Part shown: positions 44,855 through 56,000 of the stretch, one piece after another
Layout: each line of letters opens with the position of its first letter
How positions within the stretch are numbered: the first letter of the stretch is position 1
DNA from: Xestospongia muta
Lineage: Eukaryota > Porifera > Demospongiae > Haplosclerida > Petrosiidae
Length of the DNA stretch: 64,000 nucleotides
Assembly: GCA_963693285.1 (NCBI GenBank)
Contig: OY848920.1
Span: 4,353,135-4,417,134 of the forward strand
Direction of reading: 5' to 3'
Translations under genes and position numbers: made by a program
The notes under the pieces: generated by a model
What the model was told of the DNA's origin: nothing
Databases searched by the model: none
The model's input: the letters and a program-made list of their open reading frames with translations, nothing else

Positions 44855-45362
44855 GTTCTATTATTACTAATTTAATCGTCTTTCTAGTTTTAGTGTAGTT
44901 GCTGCATTTTTTGAACATGTACATAGTTAATTTATAGTTTTAAAGTATTATTTTTGTATAATAGCACTGTTAATAATCAGACCCCTACAAAGTGGCCACA
45001 AAATCAACAATTTACACAAACTGATATTCTGACTACACACCTTGATACTTTATCCTCTGGAATACTAATCATTGCTGTGTCTGTAGTAATAACATAACAA
45101 GTCACTAGGGGCTCAACTTATTACACATTATTTTTTGCCTTTTTCTATTTACCCAGCAAAATTTTATTAGAAATACAAATTGTGTTTGTGGTTTTTCCTT
45201 TATAACAGTATCATTGATTTCTGATGATATTAATATCCAAGAGAAGCCACACTAGTTAATAACTATTAAAACTTTTCTCTGCTTGTTTGTGCCAATTCAA
45301 ACACATAATGTTTGTTCATTTATGGCCTTTGATAAATGTATATAAAGCAAACAAATGACATG

Positions 45363-45441
45363 TAGGAAAATATAATTTGATGTGTTGATTTGTCCTCAAG
45401 AATAATGAGGACAAGTCAACACATCAGATTATCTTTCTGTC
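45363..45441. repeat. Compact near-perfect hairpin
   Basis: A 24-base arm ending TTGATTTGTCCTCA (45375-45398) pairs with 45406-45429 across a 7-base loop, with two mismatches of wobble type. Pairing can extend outward by about 12 bases with a bulge. It lies between two fibrinogen-related copies. It could be a small fold-back repeat or a hairpin RNA precursor. Confidence 0.65.
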
Positions 45442-45489
45442 TTCTTATATAGTACATAATTTGGACTATAAAATATACACAATTAAATA

Positions 45490-46110
45490 TTACTGTCAGT
45501 TCTGTCAGCGCAGAATTACTGTACATGTGAACATTTCAATGAAATGTTAAAATGTCAAACTATTGCTGTTTTGTTTCTATTGTGCAGGATTGTTCTCAGA
45601 GATATTGCTATGTTAAAATTTATTAACCTTGATATGCATTATTAAAATGTGGTTGTGATCTATTCTACTCTATGAAAAACTTGTTTAAGATATCATCACC
45701 TCCTGTTAATAACAATATTACTTGTATCAAAAAAGGATATGTGGACAATGGTATTAATCTCTATCCATCACAAGAATGTTATGATATCTTTGATGAGTGT
45801 CATCATAACTTTAATCCTAACAATGAACTACTAGGACAGTTACAAGAGATGTATATACTCAGCTTTGCATTCTCCAACTGCTCTAAGTCTTTCAAGTAAA
45901 ACTATATCTCCCTCTATAGTCTAGCTACTACACAATGAGAGCTGCAAATGGTTCCATAATATCTGTCTACTGCAGCCTTTGTTTTCTTAATTGCTCTCAG
46001 ATTCTCAATGAATGCAGCTTTGCTCCATCAAGTTATTCACAATACTAGCTCCTAATGATTCTCTTATATCAGTCTATTGCAATATAAAGTAGTAACTGTG
46101 ATAATAAAGA
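45490..46110 (+). pseudogene. Fibrinogen-related gene, copy 2 (relic)
   Basis: It duplicates copy 1 from its acceptor onward: GTGCAG near 45587, then CGCDLFYSM-type sequence, the frame 45672-45899 (MKNLFKISSPPVNNNITCIK, HHNFNPNNELLGQLQEM), and then broken NCSQ...SLISVYC remnants to about 46080. Stops and frameshifts are frequent. Confidence 0.75.
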
Positions 46111-46119
46111 AGGCAGGAT

Positions 46120-47110
46120 GTGAGTGTGCTATCTTAACATGAGTGTGCTATGTTATGTGAATGTTATCTTTCCACCAGAACTAACAATTAAACAGAATAA
46201 TAACACTAGATATAGTCTTGTAATTGACCAGTTTCATCATTTTGTAGTCAAGCTTCAGTATTCTTCTCTATGTATGAATTTAGTTATAACAAAAGTATGT
46301 GGGCATGCAAGTTAGAGGATATCAGTATGGGTCATAAGATGCTTTTTCACCAGACTTAATATAAGGGGTGGAGTGTCTGTTGATAATCCAAATATTGATA
46401 ATATTTATGATGATGATGTATCAATTACTTATGATGGTAATCCTTGTAAACATGTATGGACATTTGGAGTGGATCTGGTTGATAACCTCGCTAATGACAA
46501 TTGTATTAGTATATACATATAACTGTTACTGCTTTATTGTGTTCATTTAAAATAGTTGAACAATAATAGCATTATATTGTATTACTGTTTTTTTTGTGAA
46601 AAATGATAATGAGAGTCCATTAGACATTATAAAAATATGCAGTAACACAATACTAACATTTTATGTGTGAGTTAATAATAGTCTACTTTGATATGAAGGG
46701 TAGTAACTGTGATCATAAGGGAGGCTGAATGTGTGTGGGCTACCTTAGCAAAAGTGAATCCTAATGCTACTTACTTGTCCAGTATTCTAAAAAGTTTTCT
46801 TTCATTTTTTTATTATGGACGTATAAAATCAATGCAATATGACAATAGTAATGAAAACAATATTGTTACTTTCAGTTTACACCAAAGAATTGACTAATCA
46901 TGACTTGCTTGTTATATTTATAAGTAGTTGTCTCACAATGTTTGATGACTCTCTAATCTTCAAAAAAACAGTTTAATTGTGACATTAGCATCTTTGAAAC
47001 AGATATAAGTGGACATGAGTGTGGTATAGCGTCAAATCATCAATGGTGGTGGAATGTATACTCTTCACATGACTCGTGGATGTGGTGGTTCTCATTGTTA
47101 TGTGATTATG
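46120..47110 (+). pseudogene. Further fibrinogen-related gene debris
   Basis: Fragments include YDDDVSITYDGNPCKHVWTF-like sequence at about 46405-46460 and YFDMKGSNCDHKGG at about 46684-46730, both matching parts of copy 1. A CGGSHCYVIM-like stretch lies near 47080. No open gene remains. Confidence 0.5.
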
Positions 47111-47174
47111 TAACAGAGCAGAACTCTCCAACAGTGACTTAGGGTTAATGCCATCACTTCCTTTGTAGTCAGAG

Positions 47175-47440
47175 TATATAAAAGTGGTTGCATCATCGTT
47201 GTTATTCTAGAGTGAAGTAGTACAGTGCACATACAAATTCCCTTGTTTACTGTCAGTTTTCATTCTGAATCATGGCCGAATGCATGTATTAATCCTCCAA
47301 AAGCTAATGATCTTAACTTAAGTTCATTTTTCACAGTTAGTAGATGTAATTGTATCTTAAAAGACGTCTATTGAGGAGCAATTCTTGAAATTAAAAGATG
47401 TAGCAACTTAACAAGTTATTGACAGGATGGACATTTTATA
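47175..47440 (+). repeat. Copy 3 of the TATA-box repeat with a decayed reading frame
   Basis: TATATAAAA at 47175-47183, GTTATTCTAGAGTGAAGTAG about 30 bases on, and ATG at 47272 align with copy 2 at 27118. The following 150 bases also align (TCTTAAAAGACGTCTATTGA vs the copy-2 TCAAAAAAGTCTATAGA), but stop codons appear early here. Confidence 0.5.
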
Positions 47441-47881
47441 TCCATCCAAATTTTTTTAAAATATTGACAATTTAATATCTTTATGATATTATACTCATGT
47501 TGTCTACATAAATTACCAAGATTATATAAAGTTAAGCTCATCATAGTGCACTTACCCCAATGAATCTACTGCAGATAATGATTTCACTTTGATTATCAAT
47601 TGTACTATTAATAATAATATTAGCAGTATGTACATTTACATGAACAATACAGTAGGCATTCAAAACTATTTCTAAAATATATATGCAAGCATTTAAATTT
47701 GTTTAATTATTAATAAAAAGACAGGACAATCTACGAAGCATCAAGTTTGTGACATGTATAACTAGTAAGTTTGTTTAATTAAAATGATGTAACCATATAC
47801 AAAACTGTTTAAATTTGAATGGAATGTATACATTTTAATAGGACCAATATTTAGTCTGCAAGATCTAGAGATATTGTTGCT

Positions 47882-48841
47882 CTATCTTTGATGCAACCCT
47901 TTTATTGAAGACAATACAGAGCGAAGACAAGAGACAATTGTCTGCCATGTGTATGGTTTAGTAGGCTTTGGGTTGTTTTTCCAGAATTCAAGAACAGCAT
48001 ATAATCTTTGTACAACGTCATCATTGTAAATTCGGATGGATTCCAGGCGATAGTTTGGTACCTTAAGATAAATACCGATCTCAAACCATTTATGTGATGT
48101 TTCAATTAACTCTTCCATTAGCTGTTTTGTTGTTAACTCACTGGAAGAGGATGGATAAGGAGCTAACAAGAGACTTTCAGCCTCACTAGGTGAATACCAA
48201 ACAGTACAAGGACGCACTGAACAGATCACTTCTCCTTCTCTACCTATAGTAGCAATGTGTGGTTTACTGCTATCTTGACAACATTTATCAGCTCGGCAGT
48301 AGAATGCACAATTTGGAATATTTATCTTGTATTTCAGATTCTCAATTACTTCCTTTAAAATGTCTACAAACGTATTTCGTATTTCAGAAAGATATTTCCT
48401 GAGGTAATTCACTTCAGCTGTAGAATGGTAATGGACTTAAAGTTGATGAAATGAATCAACTACAGTGACAGCAATACGTAGACCAGCTATTTCAAAACTC
48501 ACTGCATTGTTATGAGGAGTTTTAAGAGGTAGATCAGGATCATCAACTAATAGCTTGTATCCTTTGTTTGATAGACAAACTACTAATGCATAAAACAAAC
48601 CAGCAGGAACACAACCCTCATTGAAATGGTATAGCAATGGAGTAGTATATAGCTTATTCATGTCCTCAGGATTAAGACTACGCAAAAGAGCAGGCATAAA
48701 GAACCTGTTGTCACCTAACTTTGAACAAATGTAGAGGAATTCAAAAATGCTGATAACCTCCACTTCTGTGAACACTCTAGGTATGTAATGCTTAGAGAAA
48801 TCTTTCAAAATATGTAGTGACACAATACCCTTCTTCATCAT
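47882..48841 (-). pseudogene. Gene C: COR-like C-terminus plus death domain, with an in-frame stop
   Basis: A single minus-strand frame runs 48841 to 47882, interrupted once by TAA at 48437-48439. Upstream of the stop: SLHILKDFSKHYIPRVFTEV, then FMPALLRSLNPEDMN, then GCVPAGLFYALVVCLSN, similar to the COR-side of genes A and B (FIPTVLP, GIFPALVVNLL). Downstream: NYLRKYLSEIRNTFVDILKE, a Cys patch (CAFYCRADKCC), then a death domain (LIETSHKWFEIGIYLKVPNY, PYTWQTIVSCL). Family resemblance continues on both sides of the stop, so the TAA looks like a nonsense change. Upstream GTPase exons were not found; the sequence before 48841 (LFEAITNVKESM) is frameshifted. Same strand and family as genes A and B. 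Confidence 0.7.
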
Positions 48842-49036
48842 TTCTTCATACTCTCCTTAACATTAGTGATAGCTTCAAACAAACAAACAAGTTTAAACAA
48901 GTTAGTATTGCTTACCTTGTTGGTAGAAATTTATAATTGGATTTTGTGTGTTGTGTGTGTGTCTGTATATGCTTCTTATTTGAATGACTACTGTTTGTTA
49001 AGTTAGACATTTCAGTTAGGTGTTGATAATATATAT

Positions 49037-51090
49037 TTATTCTTTTTGTATATATGTAAGTGTCTCTTTAATTTTCATTAGGTGGGTGTGGTAGTGTAGG
49101 AAACAGTCATCACTCTTTCCAGTATGACAGAGGTAAAGGCTGCAGTCACTACAATACCATTGAGTATCTCTTTGTTTGTTTAGAAATGCATAACAGTAGT
49201 GACACCTGTGTCTACTGCCATCGTGCTTTTGAGGAAAATGGTACTGACAAAATTTTTTCACTGGTAGACACAATGAAGGACGACCAGGACGCTTACGATC
49301 ACAATACAATCCAATGAGAAGGTGGCCTAAATTGAGGCGAAAGTCTTTGATTGTTTTGAAAGGAGATGTGGGAAGGAATGTTTGCAAGAGATAAGTAAGT
49401 GTTTGTAATTATGACATCAGTTACAAAGTAAAAGATGTACATATAAGCCTTATATCCTCTTGCGTTGAGGCAGTAGTACTGCCTCAGTTGATCATTATGA
49501 TCAACTCCACCCATTTTTTGGTTATAGTTGGGGATTAGTTGAGGACAATTTACTAGTTTTTTTTTTTCTCCATTTTGTTGCTTCCTCTCCACTTGTGTTA
49601 TTGCCAAAGGCTGAGAGTTTGTAGCAAGAGCACTTACTACCTTTGTGTCTTGCCACACAGTCATTAGCAAACTTTCGTGTTGTAATAACTTGAATTCTCC
49701 CCTCTCATTGAACCCTTTCTTTAGAATTGGTTTGAATTCTGTTGAATAGAACTTTCTATCTGAACGCATGGTTCCGCAGGCATAAATTGTCTTCTAGCAG
49801 ATCCTTAAAAAGTGGAATGCCTGTAAAAAAAGTTATCACAGTATATGTGATGGTTTTTTCCGACACTGCTTCTTGTTAATTCTCGGACAACCCGTGACCC
49901 TAGTCCTGTTTCTGATCTCTTCTCCTTTCCACAGTATACTTGGTATTCACATACAAACCCATTGTCACTATCAGCCCTGACCCAAACTTTAAATCCTCTC
50001 TTGATAGGCTTTTTGGGAATATATTGTTTCATTACTGATCTGCCCTTAAATTTTATCATTGGCTCGTCTATACTGTTGTCACGATTTGGATTATATAATG
50101 TAAGGAATTTGTTGTTAAGAAATTCCAAAACTGGTCTTACTTTACCGAGACAATCATATGGTGGTGTACCTGGTAGTGCTAACATCGCATTGTCTACAAA
50201 ATGGAGATATCGTGAAATGTCCATGAATCTATCTCGAGAAATTTGATATGCTATGGGGTCATAGTGATAATATGGGTCATTTTTCCAAAAATCATATAGG
50301 GATGGTAATTTTACTATCCCCATTACGATCATAAATCCCAAGTATGCCTGCAATTCTTCAATAGACACTTTCGTCCATTTGGCATACTTTTCTCCACCCA
50401 TACATGTATCGCGGCATATCTGTTTGTCTCGTCTACTATCAGTTGTAGAAGTGATTGTGTAAAAAATAGCATAAATGCCTCAAGTGGTGATGAAGGGACA
50501 GAAACAGTTGGTCCCACTGATTCAGTAAATGAATCTACAGTGACTAGCATGTAATTGTTTGACCATTTTATCTCTCCTAGGGTGTGGTCACTTGGGCATT
50601 GGCTATGAAGATATTTACAGTTGAGAAATGTATATTTATTGTATAACTTACCTTTGTTTAGGTTTGTTAGTGGCAGACACAGGATTTTCAAGAGAAGTCC
50701 TATTATGATTGTAGGTAAACTGTTATTTTGACATGTGTTCATTTACGCTGATAGTGGTGTATCATTTAGTGAACTTGATGGACCTGCAAGTGACTCTATT
50801 TGTTGGTAGCTATTTATTTCACAATCAGTAAAAGGTAATATTTGTGATATTTACCATAGCGGTGCAGGTAACTGGACTGGAGACTTTTCAACATCAACAG
50901 ATGCACCTTCTGTTATACTAAGATTGGTAGGTTTTACATACTTTGTAAATTATCTTATAATTTTATTACCAGTAGTCGTCCTCCATCTCATCATCTAATG
51001 TGTTGAATTCTTCATTACTCCCTGGATACATTGGTTCATCATCAATAATACCCAAACTTCATCTCTTGTAAATAATCGTCTATCAGTCAT
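49037..51090 (-). pseudogene. piggyBac-2: inactive piggyBac transposase gene
   Basis: It starts at ATG 51088-51090 (MTDRRLFTRDEVWVLL), then an acidic N-terminus and several small exons. The core carries FFTQSLLQLIVDETNRYAA, MIVMGIVKLPSLYDFWKND, DEPMIKFKGR (first Asp), HIYCDNFF (second Asp), then CPQLIPNYNQKMGGVDHNDQ, where the third catalytic Asp (normally DYNxxMGGVD) is Asn. The C-terminal Cys/His finger (CHYCYAFLN..CSDCSLYLC) ends at 49037. Frameshifts lie near 50400, in a T7 run at about 49830 and again near 49785. Terminal repeats were not identified. Confidence 0.85.
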
Positions 51091-51990
51091 TCTATTTACA
51101 TAATGCATTTGTTGTTATTTGTTTACATTTATTAGTGATTATTATTATTTAGTGATGTACTAATTATAATGTGCATTATTATGTGTATTTTATTAACAAG
51201 AAGTCCTTTCATAACAGAGTTAGTAGAAGAAGGGATTACTTTTTAGCAGTATTGCTATATTGGTATAGTGATTGTGACCTTAGGCCATTGAAAACATTGT
51301 AGCAAACATCAAGAGCTCAACCAAATTGATATCATTTGTCATCAAAATCAAGTAACTATGTTCGTTTGGAACCTTTTGAAATACTCGAGAAGCATCTGTA
51401 AAATACAAGGGATTACAATAACACCTGTTCAATGTAATACATATATACACATGATAACTTTAGTAGATAACTTTCTAATGTATTGAATAATTAGGTAAGA
51501 GAAAATTAGTCTAAGTAAGTGATAAATATATCGTTGAAGGTAAGTTATGTCCTTGAATATAATTTGGATAAAGCATGTAGCTTTGATAACAAAAGCTAGT
51601 CATAGTAATTATTTATTGAATGATATATCGTGTAGCTCTAATGTCAGGTTTAATAGATTTACTGTATATACATGAACCAAACTTTTAGTGCCTTCTACTG
51701 TGGTACATTGTAAATGATTGATAATACATTCAGGTTTATATGTTAGTTACCTTTCAAAGATACAAGTAGCTATGATACATATGATGTATATAATTATATA
51801 GAAGTAAATGAGACTACAATGTGTTTATATTGTGACTTGAATTACATGAATACCACTGTTACATTCAACCTAGTCAGTTTTTGGGCACATGATCAAATGT
51901 ACTTTTAAATACATGTAAAGCTGACTACATTACACACACACTTTATAAAAACTGACTTCCTGTATGTAGGAGTGTCTCTATATCTGATTA
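51091..51990. other. Non-coding spacer
   Basis: AT-rich sequence between piggyBac-2 and the death-domain relic. Nothing recognised. Confidence 0.45.
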
Positions 51991-51994
51991 ATTT

Positions 51995-52270
51995 TTTACA
52001 GTATCCTCACCAGTAACGTTTTCAAATAATCTTCATATTTCTTTACAACATTACTCTGTCTTATAGCTCTTAAAGAATGAACCAATTTTCTTCTAGCTGG
52101 TTGTACTTTTATCTTTTTAATTAATCCAAATTGATATATACGTGTCAATTCAGTATATCCAGCTATATAGATCTACACTCGTCAATTCTAACTGTACGTG
52201 TCCCCAACAGTAACCACTTTGTAGTTCTAGTATAAGTAATAATTACTGGATTTGTAAGACCTGGTCCAAG
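51995..52270 (-). pseudogene. Death-domain exon relic downstream of gene B
   Basis: The minus strand reads AGYTELTRIYQFGLIKKIKV, then QPARRKLVHSLRAIRQSNVV, then KKYEDYLKTLL. It aligns with the last half of the gene A tail-c exon (RSLLVALRAIRQNYVADAYE, DYLKN). The first half is broken by stops. It is an extra, dead copy of the terminal death-domain exon. Confidence 0.7.
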
Positions 52271-53005
52271 AACCATACACAGACTAAAATCGTACACTTC
52301 CGTATTCTGTTACGCCCACTTAAATAGTTAATTACTCAATATCACAAACGTGTACTTGTATGTTAAAACTAACAATAGCAAAATGTACTGAAAAAGAAGT
52401 ATACATATACAATTAGTTAACAGCTGGTTTTAACAATAAGTCTGTTATTAACAGAGCATTTACAAGGATCTCTCTTCTAGGATATTGAGGTATGTATCTG
52501 TGGAATTAATAGATAACAATTATATACAGTAACTACAGAATATATCTAACTACCAATATAACAACTATAGATATTAGTTGGTATAAAAGAACTACTGTAC
52601 ATGTACTTGAATTGCCTTTTCCAAAGAGATAATCATTAAATAAAAAAGTATTATCCCTAAATCAAGGTATTGTCATTTGTTCAATAGAACAAGCTTTATA
52701 TGAACACATCCACATACCATGTACATACTTGTACTAAGGTAACTAGTATACTTACTATATTGTACTTGTTGATATATATAACATCACTTATATAGATTGA
52801 ACACTCTCATTGTTTTCCACTTACAAAATGAGGAAATGAATTTTTGTGGTCACAAGTTGTTTACATAGTCAATAATGTTATAGAGCCAATTTTATAGAAA
52901 CCATATGGAAATCAATAGCCAGTATACTAACTAATATTATATCTTAAAACAACCAAACTATGATTAGTGTCAAATATGGAGCTATTGTTATCAAACGGGT
53001 CTACT

Positions 53006-56000
53006 CTATGTACATGTATATATTGATATATGGACAATGTAACTTACCATTGTCTTTAGATAATCTTTGTATTTACTAGCTACATCATTTAGTCCAATAG
53101 TTGTTAAAGCATCTAATAAACTTCTCCTTGTTGCATTTTGAGCCTTTTCCTCTATCCACAATTGATACATACTGGTATGGTCATGACATTTAGCTAGATT
53201 GACACTGTCCAGTTGTAGTGTTACACCTATCTGATTATACTCTGAAGTTCTGGCATGTGTAGTTAATTCTAGAATTGTAGGTTGTTGATCCAAGAGTTGA
53301 TCCAGTGACATATTACCTATCAAATATAATAAACTATACTAATATTTTAGAGACAGTAATGTAAATAAAACCATTATAAAAAGTATATAATATAACAAAG
53401 ACAGTACAAGCAGTAGGAACACTATGATACTATCAGATTATTGTATTGTTAATTGTTTCTTTAAACAAAGTACTTTCAATTCAATAGCTATAGACTTGAA
53501 AAAGTCCTTTTAACAAAAGCTGCTCTGCAATATAGTGAATAAATCATCATATAATCTTTAAATCTTATATGTAATGTATTACATATATCACTACTGTATG
53601 CTCTAACATGTAGTTACAAATAATATATAATAACACTTTGTGGTAGTCAGATGATCTAATGCTTTGATTATTAAATTGTGGTGAGGATATCTTGTTAGAG
53701 GAAGATGAGAGATAATATTTATTTTGACTTTAAATATAATTATAATTATAAATTAATAACATATGTATTGTTACAATAAATCAAAACTCACCATTCATGG
53801 GATACCAAGGTTGTTGACGAGTTTTATCGATAACATTAGAAGTACAACTTTCACAGCATACGAGTGTTTTCTTGTCTTCTTTTAACTGACAGAAATGTTC
53901 TGTACTTTTATTGGAGCAAAACATACAGTAAAAGTATTCTTCAAGATTTTCTACGTTAGACATATATTGAAAGTTTTGTATCACCTCACCAATTCCTGCA
54001 TGGACAACTTCACGTATAGTACTACATCTTTTGTAATGATCTGAATAATATACTGCAATCCAATAAATCCCATCAACTAATAAAACATCACCATAATTAG
54101 TGTGTAAAGTGATCATATTACGATAACGGGGTGTGGAACGTAGAGGACGTTTAAGTTTAAACCTCGGCTGATCTTTACGATGTAAAAGATTCACGACTAA
54201 TGCAGGGAATACACCTCGAGGAAGAGGCTTCATATCCCAAGACAGAATTAGAGGATCTACATGTTCCTTAAAAGGAGATGGTATAGACTCATATTCAGTG
54301 AATGGTCTAGCAGGAAGGACAGTTGGTAGAAAGTACTTTCCTTTCTCAGGTAGAGAGGCTATTATAAATAAACTTGTCATTAACTTGAGAAAATCTTGTG
54401 GTGTAAACTCAGGATAGAATCCTTGTGATAAATGTGAATTAGGTGATGACAACAAGTCTTCTTTAAATGTTCCTTCATTTTTTAGTTCTTCATGAGCAGC
54501 AGGATTGTATAGAGAGATACCTCCTTCTTCCAAACGATCAACAGCATCAGCAAAAGAGATACTGATTAAATCAGAGAGCCTCTCAAATAATGGTTGAGGA
54601 TGAAGAAATGCTATATTAGGTAAGATTTTAGGGAAATAGAGAAAGATGGTCAGGTCATGGTAGTACATCAATGCTGCATGAACTTCTCTAGGGTTCATTT
54701 CTAAGGTCATGCCAATTTCTAAACACTTAGACAGAGCTACAATGCTAGATTTCATAGATTTATGAAGCTGATCTAATTCAAGTTGAAACAAAAACCATCG
54801 AATAGGGATTTCTGCCTCAATAAAATACTGGCAGATTTTCTTACGAATCCTAGCAACCAAATTTATCTCGTAATCATTTCTGGCAGTAGTATTGACAGGA
54901 AATATTACTTCATTTCCAGCTTCACGATACATAATTATGGCTTCACTAAATTTTTCTAAAACTGTTGAAAGAATAGCATTTTTGGTTTTGAGAGACTCAC
55001 TAGACTTCAGCATTTTATCCAAGAATGTCCCTAGTACTATGTAGTAGGGTTTTTGAACATGTTTGATATGGATGTTTGGTAACTCTGGAAAATCTACTGA
55101 CAACACTGAGCGAAATGATGATTCAATAAGTTGCAAATTTGTAATCTGTTTTTCTACAGGTTCTCCAATTTGCTTTCCCATAATACTGAAGAAGAACTTG
55201 GCTTTGTTGTTAAGCTTTTCGTCTAACTTGTGTGTTAGAATATTGACAGAGTGATATCGTAACAAAATCGGAGCAATGTCTAAAAAGGGAGCCTGACCAC
55301 CAGTATCAACACCATATATCCAATGAGATTGATAAAGCTCTTCAGATTTCTGTGCATGTGGTAAAAGCTTAATAATTTCCTGAGTTACTGTAGGTTTGGA
55401 AAAAGAAGAGCTCTGATCAACTGTTTGATGACCAGCTATAGTTGATGATTCAAAGTCGTCACTGTCTGATGTTTCTTCTGTTGAGTGATCAACTGATTCC
55501 TCTAATGACTCTTTTGGTTTGTGAGGTCGGATGCTATGTTTAACTCCTTGAGTAATTATTGCTTTAAGAGACTTGTGGTCTACTTTTCTCCACACAGAAT
55601 CATCACTTACAGTCGCAGATATGATCCTTGGTTCTTTTGCTGCAATTACTGGAGTACTGCTATGGCAATGTGGAGGATCCTCGTTATAAAGCAGGTTTAA
55701 AAAGGACGACTTGCCAGTTCCAGGTGCACCTGAGACAGAAAACTTGGACCATTTAGCAGTGACGTAGCCCTCCTTCATAGCTTTGTCCAGTAACTTCTTG
55801 TTAGCACCTAATATATAATAGAAATAAAATTTCAAACTTTAATTTAAGTAAACAATGTTAACAAGGATTACATAATATATTATAATGATTAGACTTCTAA
55901 ATATGGTAGCTATAAATTATAGATATTTTAAATTTCCAATTCAATCCTTTAGTACTAGCTAGAATATAGTCAGTTCCTATTGTCCAGTTTAACAAGTACA

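Noticed and set aside
41000..47157. GGGTTAA at about 47147 as the right end of piggyBac-1
   Set aside because: The adjoining bases (TGACTTAGGGTTAA) do not mirror CCCTTACAGGACC, and the span would include unrelated genes.
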